From Ottowia flava (GTDB lineage: Bacteria > Pseudomonadota > Gammaproteobacteria > Burkholderiales > Burkholderiaceae_C): 64,000 nucleotides of DNA. The translations under genes were made by a program, and so were the position numbers. Positions 1 to 8,700 of the stretch are shown here, piece by piece (positions within the stretch are counted from its first letter, which is position 1; the number at the start of each line of letters is the position of its first letter). The stretch spans positions 62,001 through 126,000 of the forward strand of contig NZ_VRUA01000011.1 in the NCBI RefSeq assembly GCF_008017535.1, in the 5' to 3' direction. The notes under the pieces were generated by a model. It had not been told where the DNA came from and searched no databases. It saw only the letters and a program-made list of their open reading frames with translations.

Positions 1-39
1 GCGGCCTGAGGCCGTCCGACCGATTTCAAGGGAACCCCC

Positions 40-864
40 ATGACCTTCTCCACCACCGAAGCCCCGTTCCGCTTTCGCCGCGGCACGCGGCCGCTGCTCA
101 TCTCCATGCCCCACGTGGGCACCCATGTGCCGCCAGCGCTGGCGGCGCGCTTCACACCCGAAGCGCGGAACGTGCCCGACACCGACTGGCACCTGGAGCG
201 CCTGTACGACTTCGCGGACGAACTCGGCGCCTCGGTGCTCGTCGCCACGCATTCGCGCTACGTGATCGACCTCAATCGCCCGCCGGACGGCGCCAGCCTG
301 TACCCGGGCCAGAGCGTGACCGGCCTGTGCCCGATCGACACCTTCGACAGCACGCCCGTCTACGCCGACGCGCAGGACCAGCCCGACGCCGCCGAAATCG
401 CCGCGCGGCGCGACGCCCTCTGGCAGCCCTACCACACCAAGCTGGCCGAGGAGCTGGCGCGCATCCGCGCCGCGCATGGCGTGGCCGCGCTGTGGGACGC
501 GCACTCCATCCGCTCCGTGCTGCCGCGCTTCTTCGAGGGCAAGCTGCCCGACCTGAACCTGGGCACCGGCAACGGCAGCAGTTGCGCGCCGGAACTGGCC
601 GAACAGCTGCTGGCCATCGCGCAGGCCAACCCGGCCTACAGCGGCGTGCTGAACGGCCGCTTCCAGGGCGGCCACATCACCCGTCACCACGGCCAGCCCG
701 CGCAGAACGTGCATGCGGTGCAGCTGGAGATGACCCAGTGCAGCTACATGCAGGAAGCGCTGCCCTTCGACTACCTGCCCGATGTGGCCGTCGGCGTGCA
801 GCCGCAAGTGCGGCAGATGCTGCAAGCCGTGCTGGCGTTCGTCGAAGCGCGCGCCGAACGCTGA
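40..864 (+). CDS. hutG: N-formylglutamate deformylase (N-formylglutamate amidohydrolase)
   Basis: Hydrolyses N-formyl-L-glutamate to glutamate and formate, the last step of the five-step histidine-utilisation pathway; cytoplasmic. The 274-residue product has the usual family length. It carries the family landmarks SMPHVG (residues 22-27), DTDWHLERLYDF, SRYVIDLNR, WDAHSI, GGHITRHHG and QLEMTQ, whose His, Asp and Glu residues are the expected metal and substrate ligands. The ATG follows an AAGGGA ribosome-binding site about 8 nt upstream. The other hut genes would lie to the left: a possible stop TGA at 7-9 may end the preceding gene. Convergent with the ArsR gene on its right. Confidence 0.93.
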   Translation: MTFSTTEAPFRFRRGTRPLLISMPHVGTHVPPALAARFTPEARNVPDTDWHLERLYDFADELGASVLVATHSRYVIDLNRPPDGASLYPGQSVTGLCPIDTFDSTPVYADAQDQPDAAEIAARRDALWQPYHTKLAEELARIRAAHGVAALWDAHSIRSVLPRFFEGKLPDLNLGTGNGSSCAPELAEQLLAIAQANPAYSGVLNGRFQGGHITRHHGQPAQNVHAVQLEMTQCSYMQEALPFDYLPDVAVGVQPQVRQMLQAVLAFVEARAER

Positions 865-874
865 CCTGCGCGGT

Positions 875-1582
875 TCAAGCGCTCGCGCTCCCAGACAGCA
901 ACAGCGGCAGCAATTCGCGCTCGCCCGCAGGCGTCAGCTGCAGCGCTCGCCCATCGCTGCGGCGCAGCCAGTCGCGGCCCAGGCAGTGGGTCAACCACGC
1001 GTCGGCCAGTTGGCCCGCCAGGTGGTCGCGCCGCTCCGACCAATCCAAGCACGCGTAGGCGTAGCGCCGCTGGCGGCTGGGCGTTGGTGCAGCCATGCCC
1101 GCGTGGATGAACCAGGCCTCGCCGTCCGGCGTGAGCGTCAAGCCGTCTGCTGCCGGCCGCAACACACCGGCGGTCAGCCACGTGTCCCACAGGCGCACGC
1201 CCAACTCGCCGGCGATGTGGCCGTAGCAGCAGCGCGCATGGCGCAGGCGCTGGCGCGCGGGGTGCGACCACGTGCTGGCGTGCTGCGTGCGCTCGGCCAC
1301 CACGGCCAGGGCTTCCAGCGCGTGCGCAACGTCGGCGCTCGCCAGTCGGTAGTAGCGGTGGCGCCCACGCGGCTCACAGCTGACCAGCCCTTCGTCCAGC
1401 AGCCGCGCCAGGTGCCCGCTGGCGGTGGACGGCGTGACCGACGCCGCCCGCGCCAGCTCGCCCGCGCTGACCAGTTCGCCCGACAGCAGGCAGGCCAGCA
1501 TGCGCGAGCGTGCCGAGTCGGCCAGCAGCGCCGCCACGCGGGCAATGCGCGGTTCGTGCAGGGCGGTGGCGGGGCAGCTCAT
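875..1582 (-). CDS. ArsR-family winged-helix transcriptional regulator
   Basis: A 235-residue DNA-binding regulator. The first ~95 residues form an ArsR-type winged helix: helices around LADSARSRMLACLL, a recognition region VTPSTASGHLARLLDEGLV, and a wing GRHRYYRLA. The C-terminal ~130 residues are conserved in this larger ArsR subgroup (CYGHIAGELGV, LTPDGEAWF) and may bind the effector. No CxC metal motif of ArsR/SmtB is visible, so a metal effector is not suggested. Its ATG lies 5 bp after the stop of the ABM gene, so it is the last gene of a NIPSNAP-ABM-arsR operon, which it may regulate (inference). Ligand unknown. Confidence 0.85.
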   Translation of the reverse strand: MSCPATALHEPRIARVAALLADSARSRMLACLLSGELVSAGELARAASVTPSTASGHLARLLDEGLVSCEPRGRHRYYRLASADVAHALEALAVVAERTQHASTWSHPARQRLRHARCCYGHIAGELGVRLWDTWLTAGVLRPAADGLTLTPDGEAWFIHAGMAAPTPSRQRRYAYACLDWSERRDHLAGQLADAWLTHCLGRDWLRRSDGRALQLTPAGERELLPLLLSGSASA

Positions 1583-1587
1583 GGCGG

Positions 1588-1932
1588 TCAGCCTAACGCA
1601 TCGCGTGCGTCTGCGGGGGCCTGGTCGCGCGCGTGCAAACCATAGTCGCGCAGCACCTCGGCCACGCGCAGGCGGTAGTCGGCGAAGACGCTGGCGCGCC
1701 CTTCGCGCTGGGCCGCGCGGTGCGCCATCTGCTGGCGCCAGCCGCGCACGGCCGCTTCATCGGTCCAGAAACTGAGCGACAGGAAGCGCCCCGGCTGCGT
1801 CACACTCTCAAAGCGCTCGACCGACAGGAAGCCCGGCTGCTGCGCCAGCGTGTCGCGCAGCTCGGCGGCCAGCGCGAAATAGCGGTCGGCCAGACCTTCG
1901 CGTGGCTGCAGCTCGAAGATGACGGCGATCAC
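1588..1932 (-). CDS. Antibiotic biosynthesis monooxygenase (ABM) domain protein
   Basis: A 114-residue protein of the dimeric alpha-beta-barrel ABM fold. The visible pattern is an opening strand [10 protein letters not shown], then [19 protein letters not shown], then [22 protein letters not shown], typical of ABM/quinol-oxygenase-like proteins. I start it at the GTG at 1932. That GTG overlaps the TGA of the upstream NIPSNAP gene in a GTGA junction, which suggests translational coupling. The frame stays open further upstream, but those residues do not look like protein of this family. The substrate is unknown; many such proteins act on quinones, haem or reactive small molecules. Confidence 0.82.
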   Translation of the reverse strand: MIAVIFELQPREGLADRYFALAAELRDTLAQQPGFLSVERFESVTQPGRFLSLSFWTDEAAVRGWRQQMAHRAAQREGRASVFADYRLRVAEVLRDYGLHARDQAPADARDALG

Positions 1933-2267
1933 GGCGTCACCTCGGCCGCGCGGTTCAGCGTGCCGGCAACGCCTTCGAGCCAGGTGCGCTCCTCGCGCAA
2001 GATGAAGCGCTGCGCCTGCGCCCGCTCGAAATTGGCGCGCCCTTCGGCGTCGGCGCGCAGCGTGGCGCGGTAGCGCTCGTAGGCGGCCAGGCTGTCGAAG
2101 CCGATCAGGCCCCAGGCGATGTCGTTGGTGCCTTCGCTCGGCACGAAGTAGCCGATGAGCGCGCCGCCACAGCGCGGGATGATGCGCCCCCAGGCCTCCG
2201 CGTAGGCGACGAAGGCGGCGCGCTGGAAGGGGTCGATCTGGTAGCGGATGAAACAGGTGACGGGCAT
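1929..2267 (-). CDS. NIPSNAP family protein
   Basis: A 112-residue protein of the NIPSNAP/dimeric alpha-beta-barrel group. The domain begins at once ([13 protein letters not shown]) and shows the family pattern [36 protein letters not shown] in pieces, ending with YERYRATL and a REERTWLEG segment. The ATG at 2267 is chosen because the domain starts there; an earlier in-frame ATG at 2381 would add a tail without family similarity. It is the first gene of the operon with the ABM and ArsR genes and is divergent from metH1. The biochemical role is not established for the family. Confidence 0.83.
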   Translation of the reverse strand: MPVTCFIRYQIDPFQRAAFVAYAEAWGRIIPRCGGALIGYFVPSEGTNDIAWGLIGFDSLAAYERYRATLRADAEGRANFERAQAQRFILREERTWLEGVAGTLNRAAEVTP

Positions 2268-2392
2268 GGTCGCGGTCTGGAGTGAAACAGAGCCCAGTCT
2301 GGCGCGCCGCGACGCCGCGATGTTTCGCTGGGTGCCGAAGTGTGGCGGCGCCCACGAAGCGCCTACGCCCCTCAAGTCCATGCCCCGCTGCC

Positions 2393-2398
2393 TACAAT
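2393..2398 (+). promoter_or_regulatory. -10 element very close to the metH1 start (possible leaderless transcript)
   Basis: TACAAT lies only 6 nt before the A of the metH1 ATG at 2405, so transcription would be expected to start at or next to the start codon. There is no purine-rich ribosome-binding site in between and no good -35 hexamer (position 2370-2376 reads about CTCAAG). Confidence 0.5.
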
Positions 2399-2404
2399 TC
2401 GGGC

Positions 2405-3451
2405 ATGAGCCTGCCCCACTACACGCGCGCCGCCGCGCTGCCCGAGATCCTGAAGCAACGTCTGGTCATCCTGGACGGGGCCATGGGCACGATGATCCAG
2501 CGCTTCAAGCTGACGGAAGAACAGTACCGGGGCGAGCGCTTCAAGGACTTTCACCGCGACGTGAAGGGCAACAACGAATTGCTGAGCCTGACGCGGCCCG
2601 ACGTGATCCGCGACATCCACGAGCAGTACCTGGCCGCGGGTGCCGACCTGATCGAGACCAACACCTTCGGCGCCACCACGATCGCGCAGGACGACTACGA
2701 GATGGGCCATCTGGCGCGCGAGATGAACCTCGAATCCGCCCGCCTGGCGCGCGCCGCCTGTGACAAATACAGCACGCCGGACAAGCCGCGCTTTGTCGCC
2801 GGCGCCCTCGGTCCCACGCCGCGCACGGCCAGCATCAGCCCCGACGTGAACGACCCCGGCGCGCGCAACGTCAGCTTCGAGCAGCTGCGCGCGGCCTACC
2901 TGGAGCAGACGCTGGCGCTGATCGAAGGCGGCGCCGACGTGATCCTGGTCGAGACGATCTTCGACACGCTCAACGCCAAGGCCGCCCTGTTCGCCGTGGA
3001 CGAGGCCTTCGAGCAGACCGGCGAGGTGCTGCCGATCATGATCAGCGGCACGGTGACGGACGCGTCCGGCCGCGTGCTGTCGGGCCAGACGGTCACGGCG
3101 TTCTGGTACAGCGTGCGCCACGCCAACCCGCTGTCGATCGGCCTGAACTGCGCGCTGGGCGCGGCGCTGATGCGCCCGTACGTGCAGGAGCTGAACCGTG
3201 TCGCACCCGACACCTTCATCAGCTGTTACCCCAACGCCGGCCTGCCCAACCCGATGAGCGACACCGGCTTTGACGAGACGCCTGAAGTCACCAGCCGCCT
3301 GGTGCACGAGTTCGCCGCCGAAGGCCTGGTGAACATCCTGGGCGGCTGCTGCGGCACGACGCCGGACCACATCGGTGCCATTGGCCAAGCGGTCGGGACG
3401 TTGAAGCCGCGCGGCGTGCTGGGCGCGAATTTCTACCGCGACGCGGCCTGA
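2405..3451 (+). CDS. metH1: Homocysteine S-methyltransferase domain protein (N-terminal part of a split cobalamin-dependent methionine synthase)
   Basis: A 348-residue protein equal to the first (homocysteine-binding) module of MetH, transferring a methyl group to homocysteine. It has [12 protein letters not shown] near the N-terminus, [27 protein letters not shown], and the zinc-binding cysteines GLNC and [11 protein letters not shown]. The folate, B12 and reactivation modules found in single-chain MetH (about 1200 residues) are absent. The chain ends cleanly at a stop, so this is a split enzyme, as often in Burkholderiales. The partner metH2 is not in this window. The ATG at 2405 begins the conserved N-terminus; a longer frame from 2282 gives unrelated sequence. 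Confidence 0.88.
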   Translation: MSLPHYTRAAALPEILKQRLVILDGAMGTMIQRFKLTEEQYRGERFKDFHRDVKGNNELLSLTRPDVIRDIHEQYLAAGADLIETNTFGATTIAQDDYEMGHLAREMNLESARLARAACDKYSTPDKPRFVAGALGPTPRTASISPDVNDPGARNVSFEQLRAAYLEQTLALIEGGADVILVETIFDTLNAKAALFAVDEAFEQTGEVLPIMISGTVTDASGRVLSGQTVTAFWYSVRHANPLSIGLNCALGAALMRPYVQELNRVAPDTFISCYPNAGLPNPMSDTGFDETPEVTSRLVHEFAAEGLVNILGGCCGTTPDHIGAIGQAVGTLKPRGVLGANFYRDAA

Positions 3452-3463
3452 TCGCCGGCGGTA

Positions 3464-3530
3464 GATTTCAAGCCTTTTCGCCCGCCAGCCCTACAACCAC
3501 TTGCGCGAGCAGCTTCAAAACCAATAGCAA
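3464..3530 (-). repeat. Dispersed repeat copy 1 (GATAGCTGCTTGCGC family)
   Basis: Read on the minus strand this gives GAAGCTGCTCGCGCAAGTGG then TTGTAGGGCTGG and ends AGGCTTGAAATC, closely matching the copies near 11.8 kb and 46.3 kb. It lies just after the metH1 stop. Confidence 0.75.
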
Positions 3531-3555
3531 CCGGCCGATCGGCCGGTGTTGTGCT

Positions 3556-4239
3556 TCACGCTACCGACCCGCGCCACGCGACCGCCGCCGCAGCGGGCGC
3601 GGGCAAGCGCTGTGCGATCTCGGCGGGCAGCGCCAGCGCCGCCACCTGACATACCCCCAAACGCGCCGCCAGCGCGGGCGACCATTCCATCAGCGGCTCA
3701 CCCAGGCATTTCAAGCGCGCTTCCCATGCCGCCCAACCGCGCGCAAAGCACGCGGCGTCGGCCCCGGCTTGCGCCGCCGGGTGCGCCGGGCCGAGGTAGA
3801 GCGCGGCCTGCTGACGCAGGGCAACGTCGTTCGCGTGAGCGGACCAAGCGGCGGGCAACACCGCCACGTCCACGCCTACGGGGCCGGCGGTGCGCAGGGC
3901 GACCAGCGCAACGCTGGCTTCGTGGCTGATCGACAAGCCGAGCGTGGCCCAGCCCGGCGGCGGCGCGGTGCCTGCTGCGAGCGTGGCGCGCACGCCGGCG
4001 CCGCGCTGGTCGCTCAGGGTGATCGCGTGGACCGGCAACGCGAAGTGCTCGGCCAGCAGCGCGCGCAGGGCGGCGCGGGCGGCGCTGCGCGCGTCTTGGC
4101 GCGCGGCTTCGGGGGGCGAGAACGGCGCGCCGATGTCGATAGGCAAGGCCCAGACACGCGGCGCATCGGGCGCGCCATCGCCAGCGAATCGGCAGCACTG
4201 CGGCGCGCACATGGGCACCTCAGGCATGCGCCAGCGCAT
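3556..4239 (-). CDS. 4'-phosphopantetheinyl transferase superfamily protein (Sfp-like), possibly degenerate
   Basis: Sfp-type enzymes move 4'-phosphopantetheine from CoA to a serine of carrier proteins. This 227-residue protein keeps the fold signatures GLSISHE (about residue 105), GVDV (about 122) and WAAWEARLKCLGEP (about 170). Two positions differ from Sfp: the family GVDIE reads GVDVA, losing the second metal-binding Glu, and the WxxKEAxLK motif reads WAAWEARLK, losing the Lys but keeping the catalytic Glu. It may be weakly active or rely on other residues. The nearby Pls-type synthetase (5789-9853) contains a carrier domain that needs such an enzyme. Starts at 4227 or 4212 are also possible. 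Confidence 0.75.
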   Translation of the reverse strand: MRWRMPEVPMCAPQCCRFAGDGAPDAPRVWALPIDIGAPFSPPEAARQDARSAARAALRALLAEHFALPVHAITLSDQRGAGVRATLAAGTAPPPGWATLGLSISHEASVALVALRTAGPVGVDVAVLPAAWSAHANDVALRQQAALYLGPAHPAAQAGADAACFARGWAAWEARLKCLGEPLMEWSPALAARLGVCQVAALALPAEIAQRLPAPAAAAVAWRGSVA

Positions 4240-4280
4240 CGGCGCGGGCAGGAAGTGCCGTCTGCACAGCCACCACCTTC

Positions 4281-4340
4281 ACTCCTGTTTTGCTAGCTGC
4301 CCGCGCAATCGGTTGTAGAGCCAGAGGGCGATTTGCTCGA
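4281..4340 (+). repeat. Dispersed repeat copy 2
   Basis: TTTTGCTAGCTGCCCGCGCA then ATCGGTTGTAGAGCCAGAG and GGCGATTTG match the family consensus. It lies between the phosphopantetheinyl transferase start and the phospholipase stop. Confidence 0.75.
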
Positions 4341-4360
4341 AAACCGGAATCGCGCGGCGC

Positions 4361-5596
4361 TCAGAAGTCCACCAGACTCAGGCCGAAGCTGAAGGTGGTG
4401 CGCTTGTAGTTGTAGTCCAGCAGCGTGTCGCCGTAGCCGTGGAAGATCGACGTGTACAGGCGCAGGCCCGAGAAGGTGTTGCCGCGGCCATCGCCCAGCG
4501 AGCGCGTCCACTCCAGCTTGCCGGAGCCGCGGCCGTTGAAGCCGGTGTAGATGGCGCGCACGGTGTTCTTGGAATCGATGTTCCAGCCCAGCGTGAGGTC
4601 GCCGCGGCCGATGTAGCGCGTGATGTCGGGGTTGTTGTTCTTCTCGTCGCTTTCAGACAGGCGCTTCCACAGGCGCAGCTGCACGCTGAAGCGGTCGTCC
4701 TTCTCGAACCCGGTCATCAGGTACACGCGGTTCCAGCTGCGCGACAGCGGGTCGCTCTGGCCGTTGGACTGGTGCACCAGGCCGATGCCGCTGTAACGCC
4801 ACAACCAGCCGCCGGGCAGCTTGGCGGTGGTGGGGTAGACGTACATGATCTCCGGCATGTGGTCGGTGTTGCGGAACGGGCGCGACAGCTGGCTGTTGAA
4901 CACCTGCCATTCGGACTGGCTGGTGTAGCCGGCCCACAGCGAATCGCGCAGCGTGCCATCGCGCGGGGTGAAGATGCCGCTGGCCAGCTTGGTGCGCACG
5001 GAGATCTGCAGGCGCATCGAATGCTTGCTGTAGTCGACCGGCTCGGTCGCGCTGTTGGCGGGGTTGGGCGACGTGGGCTGGCGGTTGACCTTGTCGCTGC
5101 TGCCGATCGCCACGGTGTTGGCGCGGTAGGCGCGCAGGCCGAAGGTGGGGCAGCTGGAGCCCGATTCGAGCTCCCAGAAACGCGAGGTTTCCGAGAACTG
5201 GCGGTCGCGGCAACCCTGCTCCAGGCCGACGCCGATTACGCCGCTGGAGCCGGCCGCGCCATCGGCGTCGGGCTGGGTGGTCGCCACCGCGGCGGCGACC
5301 TGGCCGCGCACCGCAGCGGCCTGGGCGCTGGGCGCCACGTTGCGCGACGGCGAGGTTTCGACCGAGCGGGCCTTGTCTTCAATGGCGGTCAGCAATTCCT
5401 GCTGCCCCTTGGCCCAGTCGTCGTAACAGGCCAGACGGTCACTGTCGGCCTTGCCCAGACAGGCCTGCCAGGCGGGCGCGGCTTCGGCGGCGGCGGGCAG
5501 GACCGGGGCCGCAGGCTTTTGTGCCCAGCTCAAGCCGGACAGGGTCAGGCCGGCGGCCAGGGGAGCGAGGGGAAGGTAGCGGCGGGGCATGGTCAT
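4361..5596 (-). CDS. pldA: Outer-membrane phospholipase A1
   Basis: OMPLA is a 12-stranded outer-membrane barrel hydrolysing acyl chains of phospholipids, with a Ser-His-Asn triad and Ca2+-dependent dimerisation. This 411-residue protein begins with a signal peptide (MTMPRRYLPLAPLAAGLTLSG, cut near SWAQ). A ~130-residue N-terminal extension follows, including QACLGKADSDRLACYDDWA. The barrel then shows the family signature GSGIGLVHQSNGQS-like YSGIGLVHQSNGQSDPLSRSWNR, carrying the catalytic His and Ser. It ends in an aromatic strand (FSFGLSLVDF), as expected for BAM insertion. The start at 5596 (or ATG 5590) is set by the signal peptide; the frame opens earlier without support. Confidence 0.9.
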   Translation of the reverse strand: MTMPRRYLPLAPLAAGLTLSGLSWAQKPAAPVLPAAAEAAPAWQACLGKADSDRLACYDDWAKGQQELLTAIEDKARSVETSPSRNVAPSAQAAAVRGQVAAAVATTQPDADGAAGSSGVIGVGLEQGCRDRQFSETSRFWELESGSSCPTFGLRAYRANTVAIGSSDKVNRQPTSPNPANSATEPVDYSKHSMRLQISVRTKLASGIFTPRDGTLRDSLWAGYTSQSEWQVFNSQLSRPFRNTDHMPEIMYVYPTTAKLPGGWLWRYSGIGLVHQSNGQSDPLSRSWNRVYLMTGFEKDDRFSVQLRLWKRLSESDEKNNNPDITRYIGRGDLTLGWNIDSKNTVRAIYTGFNGRGSGKLEWTRSLGDGRGNTFSGLRLYTSIFHGYGDTLLDYNYKRTTFSFGLSLVDF

Positions 5597-5788
5597 CAAC
5601 AGGGCAAAACAGCAGCGCCTGGCGCGTCGCGCATCAGACTGGAGGAAGAAAGAAACGCCGGTCAGCAGTGCCGACGGCGAAACGCTGTCATCGTACTGGC
5701 CGCATGGCAGGTTCCGCCAGCCGAACGAGGCGATTTTCAGCGTGCGCGCCACACCTGGCCCTCGCAGCGCGCGACAGGCTGCCCGCCT

Positions 5789-8700
5789 TCAGCGCCAGGG
5801 CGCCGCGGGCAGGCCGCGCCAGCGGGTGGCCGCCGGAATGCTCTCGCCCTTCATGACCAGCGTGAGCGGACCCAGTTGCGCCCCGTCGCCGACGTTGGCG
5901 CCGTACAGCACGGTGCAGCGCGGGCCCAGGGTGACGCGGCTGCCGATGCGCACGTGGTCGATCTTCATCACGCGGTCTTCGAACAGGTGGGTCTGCGGGC
6001 AGCAGGCGGCGTTCAGCTCGCTGTGGTCGCCGATGTGCACGCAGTCGAATTCGGTGATGTCGGTGGTGTCCAGGTACACGCCGCGGCCGATGTCGGCGCC
6101 CAGCAGGTTAAAAGCGTCGGACAGCCAGGGCGTGCCGCGCAGGTAGCGCAGCAGCCACGGCACGGTGATGCCTTCGTACATGTTGGTCGTGGCCTCGGAC
6201 AGCCACACGAAGGGCGTCCACATCGGCACGGCGCGGCGTTGGTAGCGCCGCACCGTCAGCCATTTGAACAGCGCCACAAAGACGAAGGTGGCAAAGCCGA
6301 ACAGCACGCCGCCCACGCCCAGGTCCAACGCGACGTCACGCCAGCGGCCGGCCTCGGCCAAGGGCATGGCGTCCAGCACGATGGCGTAGCCAGCGGCGAT
6401 CACCAGCGCGTGCGGCGCGGCGATGCGGAAGGCTTCGACCAGGGCGCGGCCCAGCTTGCGCCAGCGTGAGGGCGCGAAGGTCAGGTTGTCGGGGTAACCC
6501 GCAACGACTTCGCGCGCCGGCAGGTGCAGCGGCGGCGCGCCCAGCCAGGTGTCGCCGGGCTGCATGGCGGCGTTGCGTGGCACGGCGCTCATCACGCCGA
6601 TCAGCACGTTCTCGGGAATCGTCGTGCCGTCCGGCACGTAGGCGCCGTTGCCGACGAAGCTGCGGCGCGACACCACGGTGGGCTGCACCGTCATCCAGCC
6701 GCCGTCGATGTGTTCGTCGCCCAGCATCACGGCGTCGGCGATGAAGCATTCGTCGCCCAATGTCAGCATGTCGGGCACCACGCCCAGGGCGGTGGACAAC
6801 TCGGTCTCCTTGCCGACCTTGGCGCCCAGCAGGCGGTACCAGCTGGCCGAATACACCGTGGCGTAGATGCCGTGCAGCACCGCCAGGCTGGACTCCTGGA
6901 TCTGGTTGACCAGCCATTTGGCGAGGTAGCGGTTGCTGTGCAGCGACCAGGTGCCCGCCCGCATGCGCGGCAGAAACGCCCAGCGGATCAGCGCCGACAG
7001 CAGCACCGTGGCAAAGATGAACACCAGACTGGCGGGCAAGGCCAGCAGGAAGAACTTCAGCAGGCGCAGCGCAAACGCCTGCACGTCGGTGATGCTGCCG
7101 GCATCGACCAGCGGGCGCACCGAAATGGCGTCGACGTCCAGCAGGTCGATCAGCAGGAAGGTCGGGTACACGGGCATGAAGAACAGCACCGAGATCGCCA
7201 GCGCGCCGACCAGGAAGACCACGGTCTCCAGCGTCACGCGCGCGCCGCTCGGCAGTTCGCGCGGGCGCAGGGTGGCGGGGTCGAACTCGCCGCGTTCGCG
7301 CGCGGGCGAACCGTGCCAGACCTTGCGCGCCGGGATCTGCTGGCCGTCGCACAGCGCCGACTGGCCTTCCAGGTGGCCCCATTCGCCGATGCGCGTGTTG
7401 CCTTCGATCGTGACGTAAGAACCCACGTTGGCCTGCGCGCCGATGTCGATGCGGCCCAGGTGCAACAGACCGCCTTCGACGCGGGCGTTCTCCAACATCA
7501 CGACGTTGCCGATGCTGCTGCCTTCGCCGATCTCCACCAGCTCGGGCACGCGCACGGTGACCGAACCCAGGTTGACCTCAGGTCCCACCTTGGCGCCCAG
7601 CGCCCGCAGCCACGCCGAATACAGCGGCGAGCCGTTGATCATGTAGGTCGGCACGGCCTCGGTCAGGCGGTCGGCCAGCCACCATCGGTAGTACGTGATG
7701 CCCCACAGCGGATAGCTGCCGGGCTTCAAACGCCCGGCGATCAGCCACTTGCCGCCCCACGCCACCACGAATTCGAGCACCGTGGTCACGACGAAGGCCA
7801 GCACCGACATGCCGATGGCGCGCCAGACCGAATCGCCTGCGTCCCCGGTGTAGAAGTGGTAGGCGAAAAACGGCGCCAGCCACTGCGCCATCTTCAGCAG
7901 CACCAGGAAGGGAATGGCCACGCCCTGCGCGATACCGCAGCGCCAGCGGCGCCAGGCCGAATGCAGCACGAACGGCCGCTCCACCTGCGCCGCGCCCACG
8001 TCGACCATGCCAGCCTGCAGGCTTTCGGCGATCGGGCCGATGCGGCGGTTCTGGTAGATGTCGGCCACCGTGGCCTGCGCAAAGCGCGGGTCCTGGCGCA
8101 GGGCCGAGATGATGCGCGCCGCGAACAGCGAATGGCCGCCCAGGTCGCTGAAGAAATCCAGCTCGCGCCGGATCGGTTGGCCCGGAAACAGCTGCGCCAG
8201 CGCGGCGAACAGCACCTCTTCGGCGAGCGTTTGCGGCTCGTCGCCGCCCTCCGTCGGCGCCGCTTCGGTCAGTGCCTGGGCCTTGAGCACCTTTCGGTCG
8301 ATCTTGCCGGACGACAGGCGCGGCATGGCGGGCAGCGCCTCAAAGCGCGCCGGCACCATGTAGGGCGGCAGGCGCTCGGACAGCCCATCGCGCAACGCAC
8401 GCACGGCCGGTGGGGTGTCGCCGGTCGGCACGTAAAACGCCACCAGCTGCTCCATGCCGGCCTCGTCCTTGCGCATGATGACAGCCGTGGTGCCCACGCC
8501 GGCCTGCTCGGCCAGCACGGCCTCGATCTCGCCCAGCTCCACGCGGAAGCCGCGGATCTTCACCTGGTCGTCGGCGCGGCCCAGGCACTGCATCTGCGGC
8601 GTGCCGTCGCTCTTGTTTTCAACCCGCGCCAGGTCGCCCGTGCGGTACAGGCGCGCTTCCTGCGCGTTGCGCGCCCAGGGATTGGGCAGGAATTTCTCGG

